NCBI RefSeq assembly: GCF_900199725.1
Contig: NZ_LT904904.1
Span: 1,593,334-1,657,333 of the forward strand
Length of the DNA: 64,000 bases
Origin: Cytobacillus massiliigabonensis
GTDB lineage: Bacteria > Bacillota > Bacilli > Bacillales > Cytobacillaceae
Direction: 5' to 3'
Shown: one piece after another, positions 63,948 to 64,000 of the stretch
Position numbering within the stretch: the first letter of the stretch is position 1
Layout of the letters: every line of letters starts with the position of its first letter
The notes under the pieces: model-generated
The model's database searches: none
What the model was told of the DNA's origin: nothing
What the model saw: the letters and a program-made list of their open reading frames with translations, nothing else
Program-made: the position numbers and the translations under genes

Positions 63948-64000
63948 TAAAAAACCCCCATAAATGTTAGTTTGATGTCTAACATTTATGGGGCAGTTCA

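Larger units (their letters stand above)
62546..64000 (-). mobile_element. IS3-family (IS150-like group) insertion sequence, apparently complete
   Basis: Terminal inverted repeats are visible: the left end opens TGATCTGACCCAATAAAGTT at 62546. The right end, read on the minus strand from 64000, opens TGAACTGCCCCATAAATGTT; both continue AGACA. Between them lie orfA and orfB on the minus strand with an A-AAA-AAG slippery site. That gives 1455 bases, the usual size. The right end coincides with the window edge, so the target duplication cannot be read. Near the right end, ATAAATGTTAG and CTAACATTTAT can form a hairpin. Confidence 0.9.

Overview
The window reads as the chromosome of a low-GC, endospore-forming, naturally competent Bacillaceae species, probably a Bacillus or Cytobacillus-like lineage. 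Gene order follows the Bacillus subtilis yqgP-yqiK segment closely. It contains spoIIIAA-AH, spoIVB, spo0A, a GerA-type germination gene and comGA-GG. The genus is an inference; no rRNA gene is present to test it.

Layout. 1-9.8 kb: tail of a GerA-family gene, then yqgQ, yqgS, yqgT, yqgU, yqgV, yqgW, yqgX, a MidA-type methyltransferase, yqgY and an HTH regulator with a cysteine cluster. 10.1-14.9 kb: the comG competence pseudopilus operon with aroK and yqzE. 14.9-22.5 kb: yqhG and yqhH on the minus strand, then a tandem glycine riboswitch driving gcvT-gcvPA-gcvPB, and rhodanese yqhL. 22.7-34.9 kb: lipM, then an accessory block holding an ABC exporter with its two-component system, the opuA glycine betaine importer with a GbsR-type regulator, and a B12-dependent ribonucleotide reductase behind tandem NrdR boxes, ending at yqhO. 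34.9-47.1 kb: yqhP, yqhR, aroQ, yqhT, efp, a small unknown gene, a 6S-like RNA, a SIMPL protein, the spoIIIA operon and a chemoreceptor. 47.3-62.5 kb: accB-accC-yqhY-nusB-folD-xseA-xseB-ispA-dxs-yqxC, argR, recN, spoIVB, spo0A, a yycC-like gene and a glycerophosphodiesterase. 62.5-64.0 kb: an essentially complete IS3-family element.

How the parts work together. Spo0A commits the cell to sporulation. The SpoIIIA proteins build the mother-cell half of the channel to the forespore, and SpoIVB is the forespore protease that signals back. The comG operon builds the DNA-uptake pseudopilus. The gcv operon, lipM and folD link glycine cleavage, lipoylation and one-carbon metabolism. accBC, ispA and dxs supply lipid and isoprenoid precursors.

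The most unusual non-coding content is a family of modular, foldable repeats. Type A is 151 bp and type B is 126 bp, and they share their ends. They lie at 5.7, 7.0-7.45, 37.75-38.02 and 40.0-40.25 kb. One group sits between a near-consensus sigma-E promoter and spoIIIAA, so it should be transcribed as part of the spoIIIA leader. Other notable items are the 6S-like RNA after efp, a 13-fold GCAAA array phased at about 20 bp, an apparent AUU start for spoIIID (spoIIIAD), and the IS3 insertion into what looks like a terminator loop. Many starts given here are not the longest possible; they were chosen by ribosome binding site and family length. All functions are read from sequence and family knowledge; no database search was run.
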